NCBI GenBank assembly: GCA_027596075.1
Contig: JADGJC010000620.1
Location: 1 to 13,917, forward strand
Source: Rhizophlyctis rosea
Lineage: Eukaryota; Chytridiomycota; Chytridiomycetes; Rhizophlyctidales; Rhizophlyctidaceae
Direction of reading: 5' to 3'
Length of the DNA stretch: 13,917 nt
Numbering within the stretch: position 1 is the stretch's first letter; every line of letters starts with the position of its first letter. The notes beneath the pieces are model-generated. The model was not told the DNA's origin, did not search any database, and worked only from the letters and a program-made list of their open reading frames with translations. Both the position numbers and the translations under genes were made by a program. Of the stretch, positions 6,171 through 13,917 are shown one piece after another.

Positions 6171-7503
6171 CTACCAGACAGGCGTGATTCGAACACCCCT
6201 TGCACTTATTTCGAGCACCTGATCGGTGACGTAATAGATGTCGAACGAGGTGTTGTTTGCGAGGGTCGCCGGGGCGCCGCTGTTGAAATCCGGAGCGCTG
6301 GGGACAGTTGACACTGTGATACCAAAAGTCCCTGTGAGCGAGGAAAGCCCATCCCCATATGAGGAGAGGGAACCTTTGAGACTAAATCGGAATTGCCACC
6401 CTCTAGCAACACTTGAACCGATTGCCCTGGCGTAGTCAAAAACATGCATGCTCGGAACAAAACTCAAATTTTCAGAATCCCTTCCACGGAAACCAAGAAC
6501 GTATGCCTCACAATCGTATACGCTATAGGAGGTAGGTTTACTCTCGGGAATATTCTTTCCTGCAACGTTGAAGGAGATGCTTCGCATCCCCATGTCGTCA
6601 CTATAGGAAAGTTTGTCGACAGTGGTGCCTCCTTGCGACTCCTGAAATGTCCGCATTGGGGTTGTTTCCTAATAGGAGGACAGACGAGATACTCTTTACA
6701 ATGCCGCTGTCTACTTGCATTGTGAAACTGGAACTGTTGTTTCCTTGGAAGGCTTGGTAAGATACAGTTTGAATCGGACGCTGAAGCACCCCACCTCGTT
6801 GAAGGTTTTCCGCTTGGTGACTCCAAAAGCCCTCCGCAGGACGGGTGCAAACGGCAATCAATTCAACGTTTTGCCACACAAGATTATCAATTGTGTCGCT
6901 ATTGGGGAAAGGCTCCTTAATGTCCGTGGTAAGAAGCAGTTCAAGGTCAATTCCACTAGGAATCAATGGAAGTTCCAACGATTGCATCCCACGGAGACCC
7001 GTTTGAAGTTGGTGCATAGTGAAATGGTTCCCATTCGCGGCTCCCAGGAAAGCCCGACGATTATCCTCAGCGACGCCATTCACAAAATGACTAATGCCTT
7101 CACAACGGCTTAGAAACACCTTGTGTTCGAGTGGGGCATTGATATACTCCTGTGCACAATATTTTCCATACTGTGCAATCGATTCAATAAGACGACCACC
7201 AACCGACATCGTAACAGTCTTTATAGCAGAGGTAGCGCCAGAAATTGCGCCTACTGCACCGTTACCGGTGTAGGTAGCACCTCCAGCCTTAGCGACCGGC
7301 TTCCACTTAAGGTACATCTGATGAGGATGGATGATGCATTCCGTGTCTGTGATTTTGAAGTTTACACGAGAGCCCAGTCCAAAGTCTGAGCCATTCGAGG
7401 GCTGAAATCTTTTTATGACAAAATGGTCTGAAAATCCCCCGCTCGCGATGGAGTTTCCAGGGAGTACGCCTGACTTGTATTCATAAGGGGTTACGAGAGA
7501 CAT
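6171..7503 (-). CDS. Major capsid protein candidate (double jelly-roll type), interrupted by a frameshift
   Basis: The first frame runs from ATG at 7501-7503 to 6601 (300 residues); a second frame continues coding from about 6660 to the TAG at 6171. Together they span about 440 residues, a normal size for small double jelly-roll capsid proteins. Supporting features: beta-rich sequence throughout, Gly/Asn/Ser-rich loops, segments such as SLELPLIPSGIDLELLL (175-191) typical of jelly-roll strands, and position directly downstream of the packaging ATPase. The change of frame lies near a run of four C at 6658-6661 (G on the plus strand); the last 17 residues of the first frame look noncoding. The shift is +1. 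It may be a mutation, a base-call error or programmed. The leader ends in ATCAAAC before ATG. The capsid call is an inference from size, composition and neighbour; I could not compare structures. Confidence 0.65.
6655..6662 (-). other. Frameshift site in the capsid gene
   Basis: Around the C4 run the good coding signal moves from one minus-strand frame to another, equivalent to one extra base. Upstream coding (SSVLLLGNN) and downstream coding (DKLSYSDDMGM) both look genuine, while the first frame's tail is rich in Arg and His, unlike the rest of the protein. Confidence 0.7.
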
Positions 7504-7571
7504 GTTTGATGATGATGTATGTTATTCAATTCGAAGAACGGATCGTTTGTCATTACCCACGGAAAAAAAAT

Positions 7572-8372
7572 TTAAACGGAGTCCGAGAAGCCTATATTGA
7601 AAACGCGATCAGGATCTCGCAGGTTGATATACACGAAACTTCTTGGTTTGAAGGTGTGCTCTTTCACCCAAGTTATAAAATCCTCGGTAGGAATCAAAGT
7701 TCGTAATCCTTCGTGAGCCAAATTTTCCAGTTCCTTGTCGCTCATTTTAAAAAGCACGACACCTTGCGAGTTCATACGAATCGTGGGAGATAACAACCGA
7801 CTGTGCTGGGCTGTGACAATACAAGTAAGCAAAGCATGGCGACCACGAACAGCGATTTCTTCTAGCCCCTTCAGTGATCTCATCTGAGTTGCAAAATCGT
7901 CAATTATTAGAAGCAGATGCTTTCTTTCGCCATTAGCCATTCGCTCTTCTTGAAGTTCCGATATATCCGTCAAAAGCGAGTTGTTGCAGTTGTTGAGTAT
8001 GGTAACCCTCTTACGATGCCTAATGTTATTCCAAGCCTTGTCTAATGCGCTGGGAGTCAATATAATAATGGCATCAAAGAGTCCCCTCTTCAGGTAAAAC
8101 TTCTTCACTAGATACGCAAGTAGGCATGTCTTGCCCGTAAAACGACTACCGTATACCACATTGAATGTATTTCTTCCAAATACCCTGGGATCGACCGGGT
8201 TGCCATCAATATCGATTTGACTTCTTTCTAGTACGACTTCCACAGGATTCTTTGCTACCATTTCTGGAAAGTTGACGGTATCGGCTGGAGGGCAGTTCAA
8301 GTTTCTCATCACAGGTACCACTGCTTCAAAGATCATCGGTCTTCGTACCAGCACCGACCCAGCAACCAACAT
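7572..8372 (-). CDS. A32/FtsK-HerA-type genome packaging ATPase
   Basis: 266 residues from ATG at 8370-8372, stop TAA. Walker A is GSRFTGKT (75-82), Walker B is LLLIIDD (153-159), and TAQHSRLLSPTIRMNS (187-202) matches the conserved Gln plus Arg-Asn region of viral packaging ATPases. Such enzymes pump DNA into capsids with double jelly-roll shells, and the candidate capsid gene lies 68 bases downstream on the same strand. The start is uncertain: M22 (8309) and M38 (8261) are alternatives, and only M38 (AAATGG context, GAAATGG) avoids overlapping the coding region read on the other strand. From M38 the protein has 229 residues and keeps all motifs. Eight T follow the stop and may help to end transcription. 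Confidence 0.88.
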   Translation of the reverse strand: MLVAGSVLVRRPMIFEAVVPVMRNLNCPPADTVNFPEMVAKNPVEVVLERSQIDIDGNPVDPRVFGRNTFNVVYGSRFTGKTCLLAYLVKKFYLKRGLFDAIIILTPSALDKAWNNIRHRKRVTILNNCNNSLLTDISELQEERMANGERKHLLLIIDDFATQMRSLKGLEEIAVRGRHALLTCIVTAQHSRLLSPTIRMNSQGVVLFKMSDKELENLAHEGLRTLIPTEDFITWVKEHTFKPRSFVYINLRDPDRVFNIGFSDSV

Positions 8373-8670
8373 TACATTACATCAGCCGGTGGATCTCACG
8401 GGAACCCAACTCATACTTCTCAACTCGCCGGAGATCTCCTCTCGTGGATCCGTTCTCTATGCTGGAAGAGAAAGCCTCAATGTCATTGAAGCCATCCCTG
8501 TGAATCAAGACCTCGGTACTGTCATGGTTCATCAGTCGCAAATGACAGATTATGTAGACGTAAGCGACCAGGTTTTATCAGAGATCTCCCTCAGGCTACT
8601 CGACAGCAACAGCCTCAAGCCGTTGGATCTTAACGGTGAAAGTTTTCAACTTGTGCTTGACATCGAATAA
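8272..8670 (+). CDS. Short virion-like protein without an ATG start
   Basis: The frame is open from 8221 to the TAA at 8668-8670, but its first in-frame ATG is not until 8521, well inside the likely protein; 8272 is a TTG and is only nominal. The part from about 8371 (ITLHQPVDLTGTQLILLNSP) and the C-terminus (ISLRLLDSNSLKPLDLNGES) resemble, from memory, small virion proteins coded near the capsid gene in polinton-like and adintovirus elements, where a beta strand ending in a 'P-hydrophobic-D-L-x-G' turn and a late 'D-x-x-G-x-x-hydrophobic-x-L-x-G' segment recur. A minor capsid or penton-like role is an inference. The lost start could come from mutation, from an upstream exon, from non-AUG initiation or from an indel. 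The 5' end overlaps the opposite-strand ATPase. Confidence 0.5.
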   Translation: MTVSAGGQFKFLITGTTASKIIGLRTSTDPATNITLHQPVDLTGTQLILLNSPEISSRGSVLYAGRESLNVIEAIPVNQDLGTVMVHQSQMTDYVDVSDQVLSEISLRLLDSNSLKPLDLNGESFQLVLDIE

Positions 8671-8719
8671 GTTGTGGAAAAAAAATCACGACTACAAGGT
8701 AAACGATCCGACAACAAAC

Positions 8720-9022
8720 ATGTCCCTTAGATCAGGATTTTCTAACTTTCTCAACAACGCTCGTCAATGGGGGCTCCGTACGGGCACCAATATTCGAAAT
8801 TTTTACACTCAGGCTCGAGAGGTAGCCCACAGGGCGCAACCTCATTTACAAAAAACGACACGATTCCTCGAGGGAGTTAACAGACACGCACAGGTCGCCT
8901 TGACAGACCCGCGTCACCGAGAGGTCTCTGACACATGGACGAAGAAACTCCGCAAGTTATCTGACGAATACGATATTCTTCTCAACAAAGCCGATAGGAT
9001 CCATGACATCGTTGTCGAATAA
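8720..9022 (+). CDS. Helical 100-residue protein, possible minor virion protein
   Basis: ATG at 8720-8722 follows the CAAAC leader; the frame is open upstream to an earlier ATG at 8636, but that would overlap the previous gene. Residues 5-35 (SGFSNFLNNARQWGLRTGTN and on) can form an amphipathic helix, followed by helical segments with no strong hydrophobic stretch. The gene lies 49 bases after the preceding gene and 23 bases before the next, inside the virion block. Small amphipathic proteins encoded beside capsid genes act in membrane disruption or in cementing the shell in other viruses; that is the reason for the guess, not a recognised similarity. Confidence 0.6.
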   Translation: MSLRSGFSNFLNNARQWGLRTGTNIRNFYTQAREVAHRAQPHLQKTTRFLEGVNRHAQVALTDPRHREVSDTWTKKLRKLSDEYDILLNKADRIHDIVVE

Positions 9023-9045
9023 AACTTTTTCACGGGTAATGATAA

Positions 9046-10470
9046 ATGGCGACAGATACTAATCAAGAAGAAAGCCTTAGACGATACCTGGAGGATCAAA
9101 AGGTAGACCCTGTGGAGGCGCAACTCAATCATATTCATCTTGACATCATCAAATCCCTTGACAGGGATCGCATCACAGACAAGACAAAATATCGCTTACA
9201 GCAGGTGATCAGAAGCGGTCAATATACCGGGTGGCACATACCTCGTGAACCAGCAGTTGGCGAAGTCAAAGAGGTTGTATCATATACCAACCTGCCACCA
9301 AATCATTTACAGATTGGCGACCGTGCATATCAGCGCTTCACCTTCAAAGATCTCTATCACATCAAAACCCCACCAGACAAGAAACTAACCTTTAATGTCT
9401 ACAAGCCCGGCGATCCTATGGCGAAGGGCTTCTTGCATAAACATGACATTTCCCTCAGAGACCAGAATGCCTTGAACGAGATTCGCAAGAAGCAACTGGG
9501 CAAGGAGATTGATGCCTTAAGGAAGTTGGAAAAGTTGAAACCTTCTTTGCATAACGCAGTAGGAGTCGTGAATCAAACGCACCAAAGCCAGATAGCACAT
9601 ATGGCTAACCCGATCGACGTTACCAGCGTTCCTAATGAGGGCGTTACTCAACTAAATCACATCGGGCGAACATTGCAGCAAGCACTAGACAACCGGGCTA
9701 GACAAGGGTCTGATGAAAGAACGGCTCTAGAGGCTTTGAGATATGAATACAACTTGAAGAGATTTGATCATGGTATACAAGGCAGACGTGGGAAAGGGAA
9801 GGGGAGACCTTTAACTGTTCAAACGAATATCAAAACACCGAACGATCAATACAATTACTCCCTGTGGACGTATTCTCCGAATCAATATGTACGTGGAGGA
9901 CAAGTAATTCAAACGACGAGTCTACCATTTGGGAGCCAAAACAGGGATCTTACAAAGTTGCAACAGTACGTCTCTGAAGAATGGATGAACCGGACACAGG
10001 CAGGCGGAAAACTTCTCGAAGAAGCCGCTCGGGTGAGCAGGAAGGGAGCCTTTGCCTCGCTTGAGCCCCGGAAACGGAGAAAGACCGTGGGAGATCTTGC
10101 TGCGGATCAAACCAAGGTCGCAACTGTAGACCTGACTAACCCAACCCTTTTGGAAACAGTACGGCGGGTTTCTGAGAGAATCAAGAAGGAACAACGGGCG
10201 CCAATTCCACGAGCTGAACCTGTTTCGCAGAAGGGGAAGAAGATGAGCACTAAAATTAACAAGATCTATGAGTTGAAACCTAGGGCTAGGATGACGGAAG
10301 GACTGCGCAATACGATCAAAGCAGATGTGCTTGACGCTTATCCAGAACTCACACAAACTGACAAGGACAAGTTGAACAAAGCAAATTCCCGCAAAAAGTT
10401 AACTTCGACTATACACGGGATTGTCAAAAGGTATCCTGGAACCATCAGTAAGTTCTCGTTGACTCCGTAG
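9046..10470 (+). CDS. Unknown 474-residue protein, likely virion or DNA-binding
   Basis: ATG at 9046, stop TAG at 10468-10470. Mostly helical and hydrophilic without signal peptide or membrane segment. Basic stretches at 247-255 (RRGKGKGRP), 341-346 (PRKRRK, a likely nuclear localisation signal) and 395-399. Residues 90-135 and 255-300 have alternating strands and aromatic residues (NYSLWTYSPNQYVRGG at 270-285) that could be structured domains. The C-terminal 75 residues (RMTEGLRNTIKADVLDAYPE, 415-434, and the Lys-rich stretch after it) look like a compact helical domain. I recognise no family. The neighbours, capsid-type genes on one side and a Lys-rich protein on the other, fit an internal virion protein. 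Confidence 0.7.
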   Translation: MATDTNQEESLRRYLEDQKVDPVEAQLNHIHLDIIKSLDRDRITDKTKYRLQQVIRSGQYTGWHIPREPAVGEVKEVVSYTNLPPNHLQIGDRAYQRFTFKDLYHIKTPPDKKLTFNVYKPGDPMAKGFLHKHDISLRDQNALNEIRKKQLGKEIDALRKLEKLKPSLHNAVGVVNQTHQSQIAHMANPIDVTSVPNEGVTQLNHIGRTLQQALDNRARQGSDERTALEALRYEYNLKRFDHGIQGRRGKGKGRPLTVQTNIKTPNDQYNYSLWTYSPNQYVRGGQVIQTTSLPFGSQNRDLTKLQQYVSEEWMNRTQAGGKLLEEAARVSRKGAFASLEPRKRRKTVGDLAADQTKVATVDLTNPTLLETVRRVSERIKKEQRAPIPRAEPVSQKGKKMSTKINKIYELKPRARMTEGLRNTIKADVLDAYPELTQTDKDKLNKANSRKKLTSTIHGIVKRYPGTISKFSLTP

Positions 10471-10535
10471 GTAGGCTCGTCCAGACTTGTGATTTCTTTT
10501 CTTGAGCTTGTTTCAAATAGTGACTGTTCTAAGAA

Positions 10536-11177
10536 ATGCCAAAAAAAATATCTCATGAATCAGACAATGAATCAATCGAATCCTCCACCGACGATCTCAT
10601 CAAGCAACTCGTTGAACGATATGCCGGAGCCACGGCTAATTCACCGCCTCAAGACGATGATGGCAAATATGAAGATGAAACTGAAGATGTTATGGCACAA
10701 GATGACGTCGAACAACCGGTGAAAAAAACAAAGAGGAAGGCAACAGAGAAGCAAAAGGCTCATCTGGCAAAGACCAGGGAACTTGCCTTGCAGAAGCGCA
10801 GAGAATATGCAGCACAACGAAAGGCAGAAAAAGAACAGGCTAAAAAGGAAGCTTACGAAGCAGAACTTGCTCGTCGAGCAGATGAGAAATTGAAGGCAAA
10901 AGTTGCCAAAGTACTGGAGAAGAAAACTTTAAAGCCACAGGAAGCCATCGTTCCTGAACCACCCAAGAAAGCGGCGAAGAAGAAGCGGGTAATCATTGAA
11001 GAAGAAGAAGAATCAGAAGAGGAAGTTGAAATCGTCCGTGTACCTAAGCGTACTGTAAAGAAGAAGACACCTATCCCGAAAGCCAAACCGTCCAAGCCAA
11101 AGGCTTTTCCACGGCAAAGAAGAAGTCCTTCACCCTATCGTGGAGGTAGCATGTGGGATGATTACTGCATGTGGTGA
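10536..11177 (+). CDS. Lys/Glu-rich protein, possible DNA-condensing or nuclear virion protein
   Basis: 213 residues, ATG at 10536, stop TGA. Order: acidic Ser/Asp-rich N-terminus (1-60), basic KKTKRKATEKQKAHLAKTRE (63-82) leading into a long charged helix (83-130) that probably forms a coiled coil, then PPKKAAKKKR (142-151) as a nuclear-type signal, an acidic run (154-164), Lys/Pro-rich repeats, and a tail RRSPSPYRGG then MWDDYCMW (206-213) rich in aromatic residues. The SP pairs could be phosphorylation sites. The 'K-x-K-x-x-x-x-K-Q-x-x-x-L-x-x-x-R' pattern is, from memory, common in disordered proteins of eukaryotic DNA viruses. A core or DNA-packing role is inferred from charge and position. 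The short aromatic end suggests a docking peptide. Confidence 0.65.
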   Translation: MPKKISHESDNESIESSTDDLIKQLVERYAGATANSPPQDDDGKYEDETEDVMAQDDVEQPVKKTKRKATEKQKAHLAKTRELALQKRREYAAQRKAEKEQAKKEAYEAELARRADEKLKAKVAKVLEKKTLKPQEAIVPEPPKKAAKKKRVIIEEEEESEEEVEIVRVPKRTVKKKTPIPKAKPSKPKAFPRQRRSPSPYRGGSMWDDYCMW

Positions 11178-11228
11178 AGCGTTTTACGGTGAAACGAATT
11201 TCGTAGCTAAAGACATAAGTAAATTACC

Positions 11229-12564
11229 ATGATCTTACCTCTTAGTTTATATGGTGCACACAGTCTCAAAACTGACTTGTTTCTATTTGGAAACTTGTAT
11301 GTCTACAGAAGCCTTACGGCACACGAAATCTCAAATAGTTACGGAATAATGACTATTAACGACCTATCCGTAACCGATGGAATCAACATTACAAAAAATG
11401 AAGGTGTAGCGGATATTTCACTGAACATAGACGATACGTTGCAGTTCACCCCCCGAAGGGAAACTCTCGGTCGTCCCTCACGTGCTCCTTCAATCAGATC
11501 TAGAGATGAAAACACAAGCCCCAATCAAACTCATTCTTGACAGTGACGTCACTCCGGGTGATAACATCGGCTCGACAATGCTGCTCGATTACAGCCCCAG
11601 TGATTTCAAGGTGAGCAATGAGGGTCGTCTAGAGAGCATCGAGCCCACATTGAAGGGATTCGGGGGGATCAAAATCGGCGGAGTTACTGATGTAGACTTC
11701 ATTGATGATTTCATCCATACAGATGCTTCCATTCCTAAACTTCAAGGAATTCGTTTACAGACCTCAGACAACTTTAGCCAGGCTATAGGCAGTAAACTCT
11801 CCATCAAACCGAAAGGTATCGTTGGTAGCCTCCCATATTACACCCTATCCGGTCTTGATGCGGATAAAAGCCTGTATTACAACAGTGTCTCGAATACTCT
11901 CTCTGTGCCTAGAATTTTCTTGCAACCATCTTTCAATCTGACGCCTGAAGATGCTGTGTCCAAGATCTACCTCAGCCAGTATGTACAAGCGATGCCAGGT
12001 GGAGGCTTGTATCTCATGGACGAAGTGCCTGGGACGAACAGAAGAGAAATCAAAGTCATGGTTGACCCTACTGAGGCTGTATTCAACGATCCTTCTGCAG
12101 GCGGAGCCCTGGATGTTCGTGTAGACAATGTAACCATCCAGAAACTGTCCGGTGCCTTACAAGTCAACCTCGCTGAAATGGGTGGTTTGAAAAGCGATTC
12201 TACTGGCGTAGCCGTTTAGGTAGACAACATCACCATTCGAAACAGCGGAGGCGTGCTCACGTCAGGGTTGGTTTCCATGGCTCCATTGAGGTTGTTAGAG
12301 AACGAACTGAGTCTTGGCTTTGACGAGACATTGACCGTAATGCCTGGGGGCGTACTCGGTGCTAATCTCGGCATCGGGCTCATGCGAAGCCCTGCCGGCA
12401 TCACATTGGATCTGGATGGCGGTCATGGTATTCTTGTAGCAGCCAATGAAGTGTCGGCGTTGACCGATATGTCATCGATCACCTTTAACCCTGAAGGCGC
12501 GTTACAAGTTAATGCCGATGACATAACGATTCGAATTATTCCTGGTGTCGATGTCCGTTGGTAA
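11229..12564 (+). CDS. Fibre protein, N-terminal and shaft part (interrupted)
   Basis: ATG at 11229-11231 (ACCATGA); ATG 11349 (MTINDLSVTDG) is a credible alternative and gives a more fibre-like start. The region shows repeats like the adenovirus fibre shaft: short strands with alternating hydrophobic residues, Gly/Pro turns, and recurring units such as VDNVTIQ (12121), VDNITIR (12220), DDITIR (about 12517), and GALQVN twice (about 12151 and 12496). Trimeric beta-spiral shafts of this kind project from capsids to bind hosts. Three lesions interrupt it: a +1 shift at the C6 run (11449-11454), an in-frame TAG (12217-12219), and a +1 shift between 12527 and 12561. The reading between them looks coding throughout. 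The shaft comparison is by repeat style, not by alignment. Confidence 0.6.
11449..11454 (+). other. Frameshift site at a run of six C in the fibre gene
   Basis: Before the run the fibre-like frame starts at 11229 or 11349; after it, coding quality moves by +1 base. The old frame continues only as Arg/Ser-rich sequence to a stop at 11538-11540, while the shifted frame is open and beta-like onward to 12217. Confidence 0.65.
12217..12219 (+). other. In-frame TAG in the fibre shaft
   Basis: A TAG separates two shaft repeats that otherwise align (VDNVTI upstream and VDNITI directly after it) with the same frame on both sides. It is followed by G, the simplest context linked with readthrough in some retroviruses, but a point mutation explains it equally well. 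Confidence 0.8.
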
Positions 12565-13917
12565 CTATAGGGGCGACCCTGATGGAGACATACAAGTCAT
12601 TGAGAATGTCATATCTTGCTTGATTTCAGCAGGACGAGGATTAGTGAAGACCGGCTCCGTGTTGAGTCTGGCGCAGGCAGAGTTAGACAAGTTGGACAAC
12701 ATCCCTGAAGATTTCAGCGCCAAGTTGTCTAACATGGATAACATGCAAAGTGAACTCCAATCGCTGACGACTGCCATGGAAGCGATGCAGGCTACAATGT
12801 TAGCCGAGACGGTTTCCCTACAGGCTCAGGTAGCGGCTGCTCTCGGCGCTGTCATTGCTGAAAAATTAGTTATGACAGCCACTGGAGCATTGGTTGCTTC
12901 AAAGGTCGCCGAGGGACAGGCTGCTTTGACTTCGACTGCCGCTGCTGCGATCGGTGCTATCTTAGCGGCTGCTGCCACAGGAGCAACTGTAGGAAGTTTA
13001 CTAGCCTTGATCGGTCAGAAGAAGTACACAACGAACATATACAACACGACGGTCGTAGGAAACGACGGCTTATCGAGTGGAGGTATCGAGGAAGGGACTA
13101 CTAATTATCTTTACGGGTTTTCCATACTACCCGGCAATCTTTACGATTCGACAAAGTATCCTTACTTGAATGCCGCCCCTTGTACTGTCACTCCGATCGT
13201 TGGCGGAAATTTGCAGCCTGCAGATTCTGTAGATCCGTACAGCGGACAATTAACCATATTGGGTGGTCTCGGAGTCTCAGCAGATGTATATGTAGGAGGG
13301 GGGATGTTTATGAACACTAATCAACGTGTAGCAACAGAGTCTTTCGTTTTGAATAAGAACTACCTTGTTGCTTCGGCTCTAACTCCATACCTCCTCTCCA
13401 GCACAGCAGTGTCAACATACTTGACCATCGCGAATGCAGGCAGCACATATCTCACCAGTGCGAATGCTGCTTCAACTTACCTGACAATCGCCAACGCCAA
13501 CGACACGTACCAGCCAATCATTACGGCGGGCACAGGATTAAGCAAGTCCAATAGCACGTTGTCTGTGAACAATACTTTGCCGAATGTTACCAGCGTGGGA
13601 ACTCTTTCCACTTTGACCGTAAGTGGCACCTCGGTTCATCAAGGCAAAACCCAACTGTACGGGCTGACTGAGAATTGGCAAAGCACGCTACCTCAGCCGG
13701 TCATGGCTCTTCAAAGTGGAAACATCATGTACATGTCGAATACCGCCACACGTCAAACAGGCTTCACAAGTCCAGCCAATATCACGAATGTGACTGGGAT
13801 CAACCCGAAGTTGATCTATGGAACAACTGTCTACAATGGAGTCACCTACCCACAACTTTACGCGGGTACCTACAGCGTTGCTGGAGACCACAGCGGTACT
13901 TATATCGCTACATTCTC
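12527..13917 (+). CDS. Fibre protein, distal part (runs off right edge)
   Basis: After the shift near 12560 the frame is open to the window edge without a stop. Order: a charged helical segment (12650-12800) with heptad-like Leu/Met spacing; an Ala/Gly/Ile-rich stretch (12820-13015, e.g. AAAAIGAILAAAATGATVG) that may be a glycine-alanine coil or a membrane-active segment; a Gly-rich linker; then TYLTIANAGS, TYLTSANAAS and TYLTIANAND (13420-13510), near-perfect 10-residue units, and 'NVTSVGTLSTLTVSG' (13580-13625). The last two styles are familiar from tail fibres of phages and from fibre-like genes in giant viruses. The end, possibly a knob or adhesive domain, lies outside the window. Ends and internal boundaries are approximate. 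Whether it is one protein with the shaft part is inferred from reading in one direction with no new start signal between. Confidence 0.65.
13420..13509 (+). repeat. Three TYLT-x-ANA repeats in the fibre
   Basis: Ten-residue units TYLTIANAGS, TYLTSANAAS and TYLTIANAND follow one another at a period of 30 bases. Such Thr/Ala/Asn repeats build extended trimeric stalks in phage tail fibres. Confidence 0.7.

Noticed and set aside
7572..8372. Cellular AAA or ABC-type ATPase instead of a packaging enzyme
   Set aside because: The Gln and Arg-Asn region after Walker B and the neighbouring capsid-type gene fit the viral packaging family; ABC signature motifs are missing.
9922..10356. 144-residue minus-strand frame opposite the 474-residue gene
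   Set aside because: No motif, no leader, and the other strand carries an uninterrupted gene.
1730..12219. Genome-wide reassignment of TAG to an amino acid
   Set aside because: TAG ends the 474-residue gene where the next gene follows in another frame, and ends the capsid gene right before a hairpin. Reassignment would make both too long.
6601..12564. Euplotes-style +1 shifts occurring at the stop codons themselves
   Set aside because: For the capsid and the first fibre site, the stretch just before the old stop looks noncoding, so the change of frame lies earlier. TGA is also used as a stop here. Only the site near 12560 would fit.
1..13917. CRISPR array, insertion sequence, integrase, protease or terminal inverted repeats
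   Set aside because: I looked for each and found none. The short repeats here lack the spacer pattern of CRISPR, and both ends of the window lie inside genes.

Overview
The window looks like part of a mid-sized double-stranded DNA virus of a eukaryote, either a free genome or a copy integrated in a host chromosome. The case rests on: a capsid-like protein of about 440 residues next to an A32/FtsK-HerA-type packaging ATPase; a family B-like DNA polymerase joined to a superfamily 1 helicase; a very long fibre with adenovirus-shaft-like and phage-tail-fibre-like repeats; a small F-box protein; TATA boxes; and A-rich leaders before ATG codons instead of Shine-Dalgarno sites. This gene set fits the Varidnaviria (polinton-like virus, adintovirus and relatives). 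I cannot name a family: no integrase, protease or terminal inverted repeat is visible and both window ends cut through genes.

Layout. 1-3862 (minus) holds a replication protein: N-terminal basic region, zinc ribbon, polymerase-like region and SF1 helicase, running off the left edge and crossed by one in-frame TAG at 1730-1732. 3955-5061 (minus) holds small putative early genes (a helix-turn-helix-like protein, an F-box protein and two doubtful ORFs). 5220-5663 (plus) is a lone acidic-tailed protein followed by three hairpins and a direct repeat. 5903-8372 (minus) is a virion block: a 53-residue charged ORF, the capsid protein (broken by one frameshift) and the packaging ATPase. 8272-13917 (plus) is a second virion block: a short virion-like protein without an ATG, a 100-residue helical protein, a 474-residue unknown, a Lys/Glu-rich protein with nuclear-type basic stretches, and the fibre, which leaves the right edge.

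The polymerase-helicase would copy the genome, the ATPase would pump it into a shell made by the capsid protein and its small partner, the basic proteins could condense DNA or act inside the virion, and the fibre probably binds the host. The F-box protein suggests redirection of host ubiquitin ligase.

Five lesions interrupt otherwise good reading frames: in-frame TAGs in the polymerase-helicase and the fibre, one frameshift in the capsid gene and two in the fibre. One more gene lacks an ATG. All three frameshifts have the same phase (+1). Decay after integration, consensus errors (two lie at runs of C) and recoding are all open. TAG is used as a normal stop elsewhere in the window, which argues against a general reassignment.
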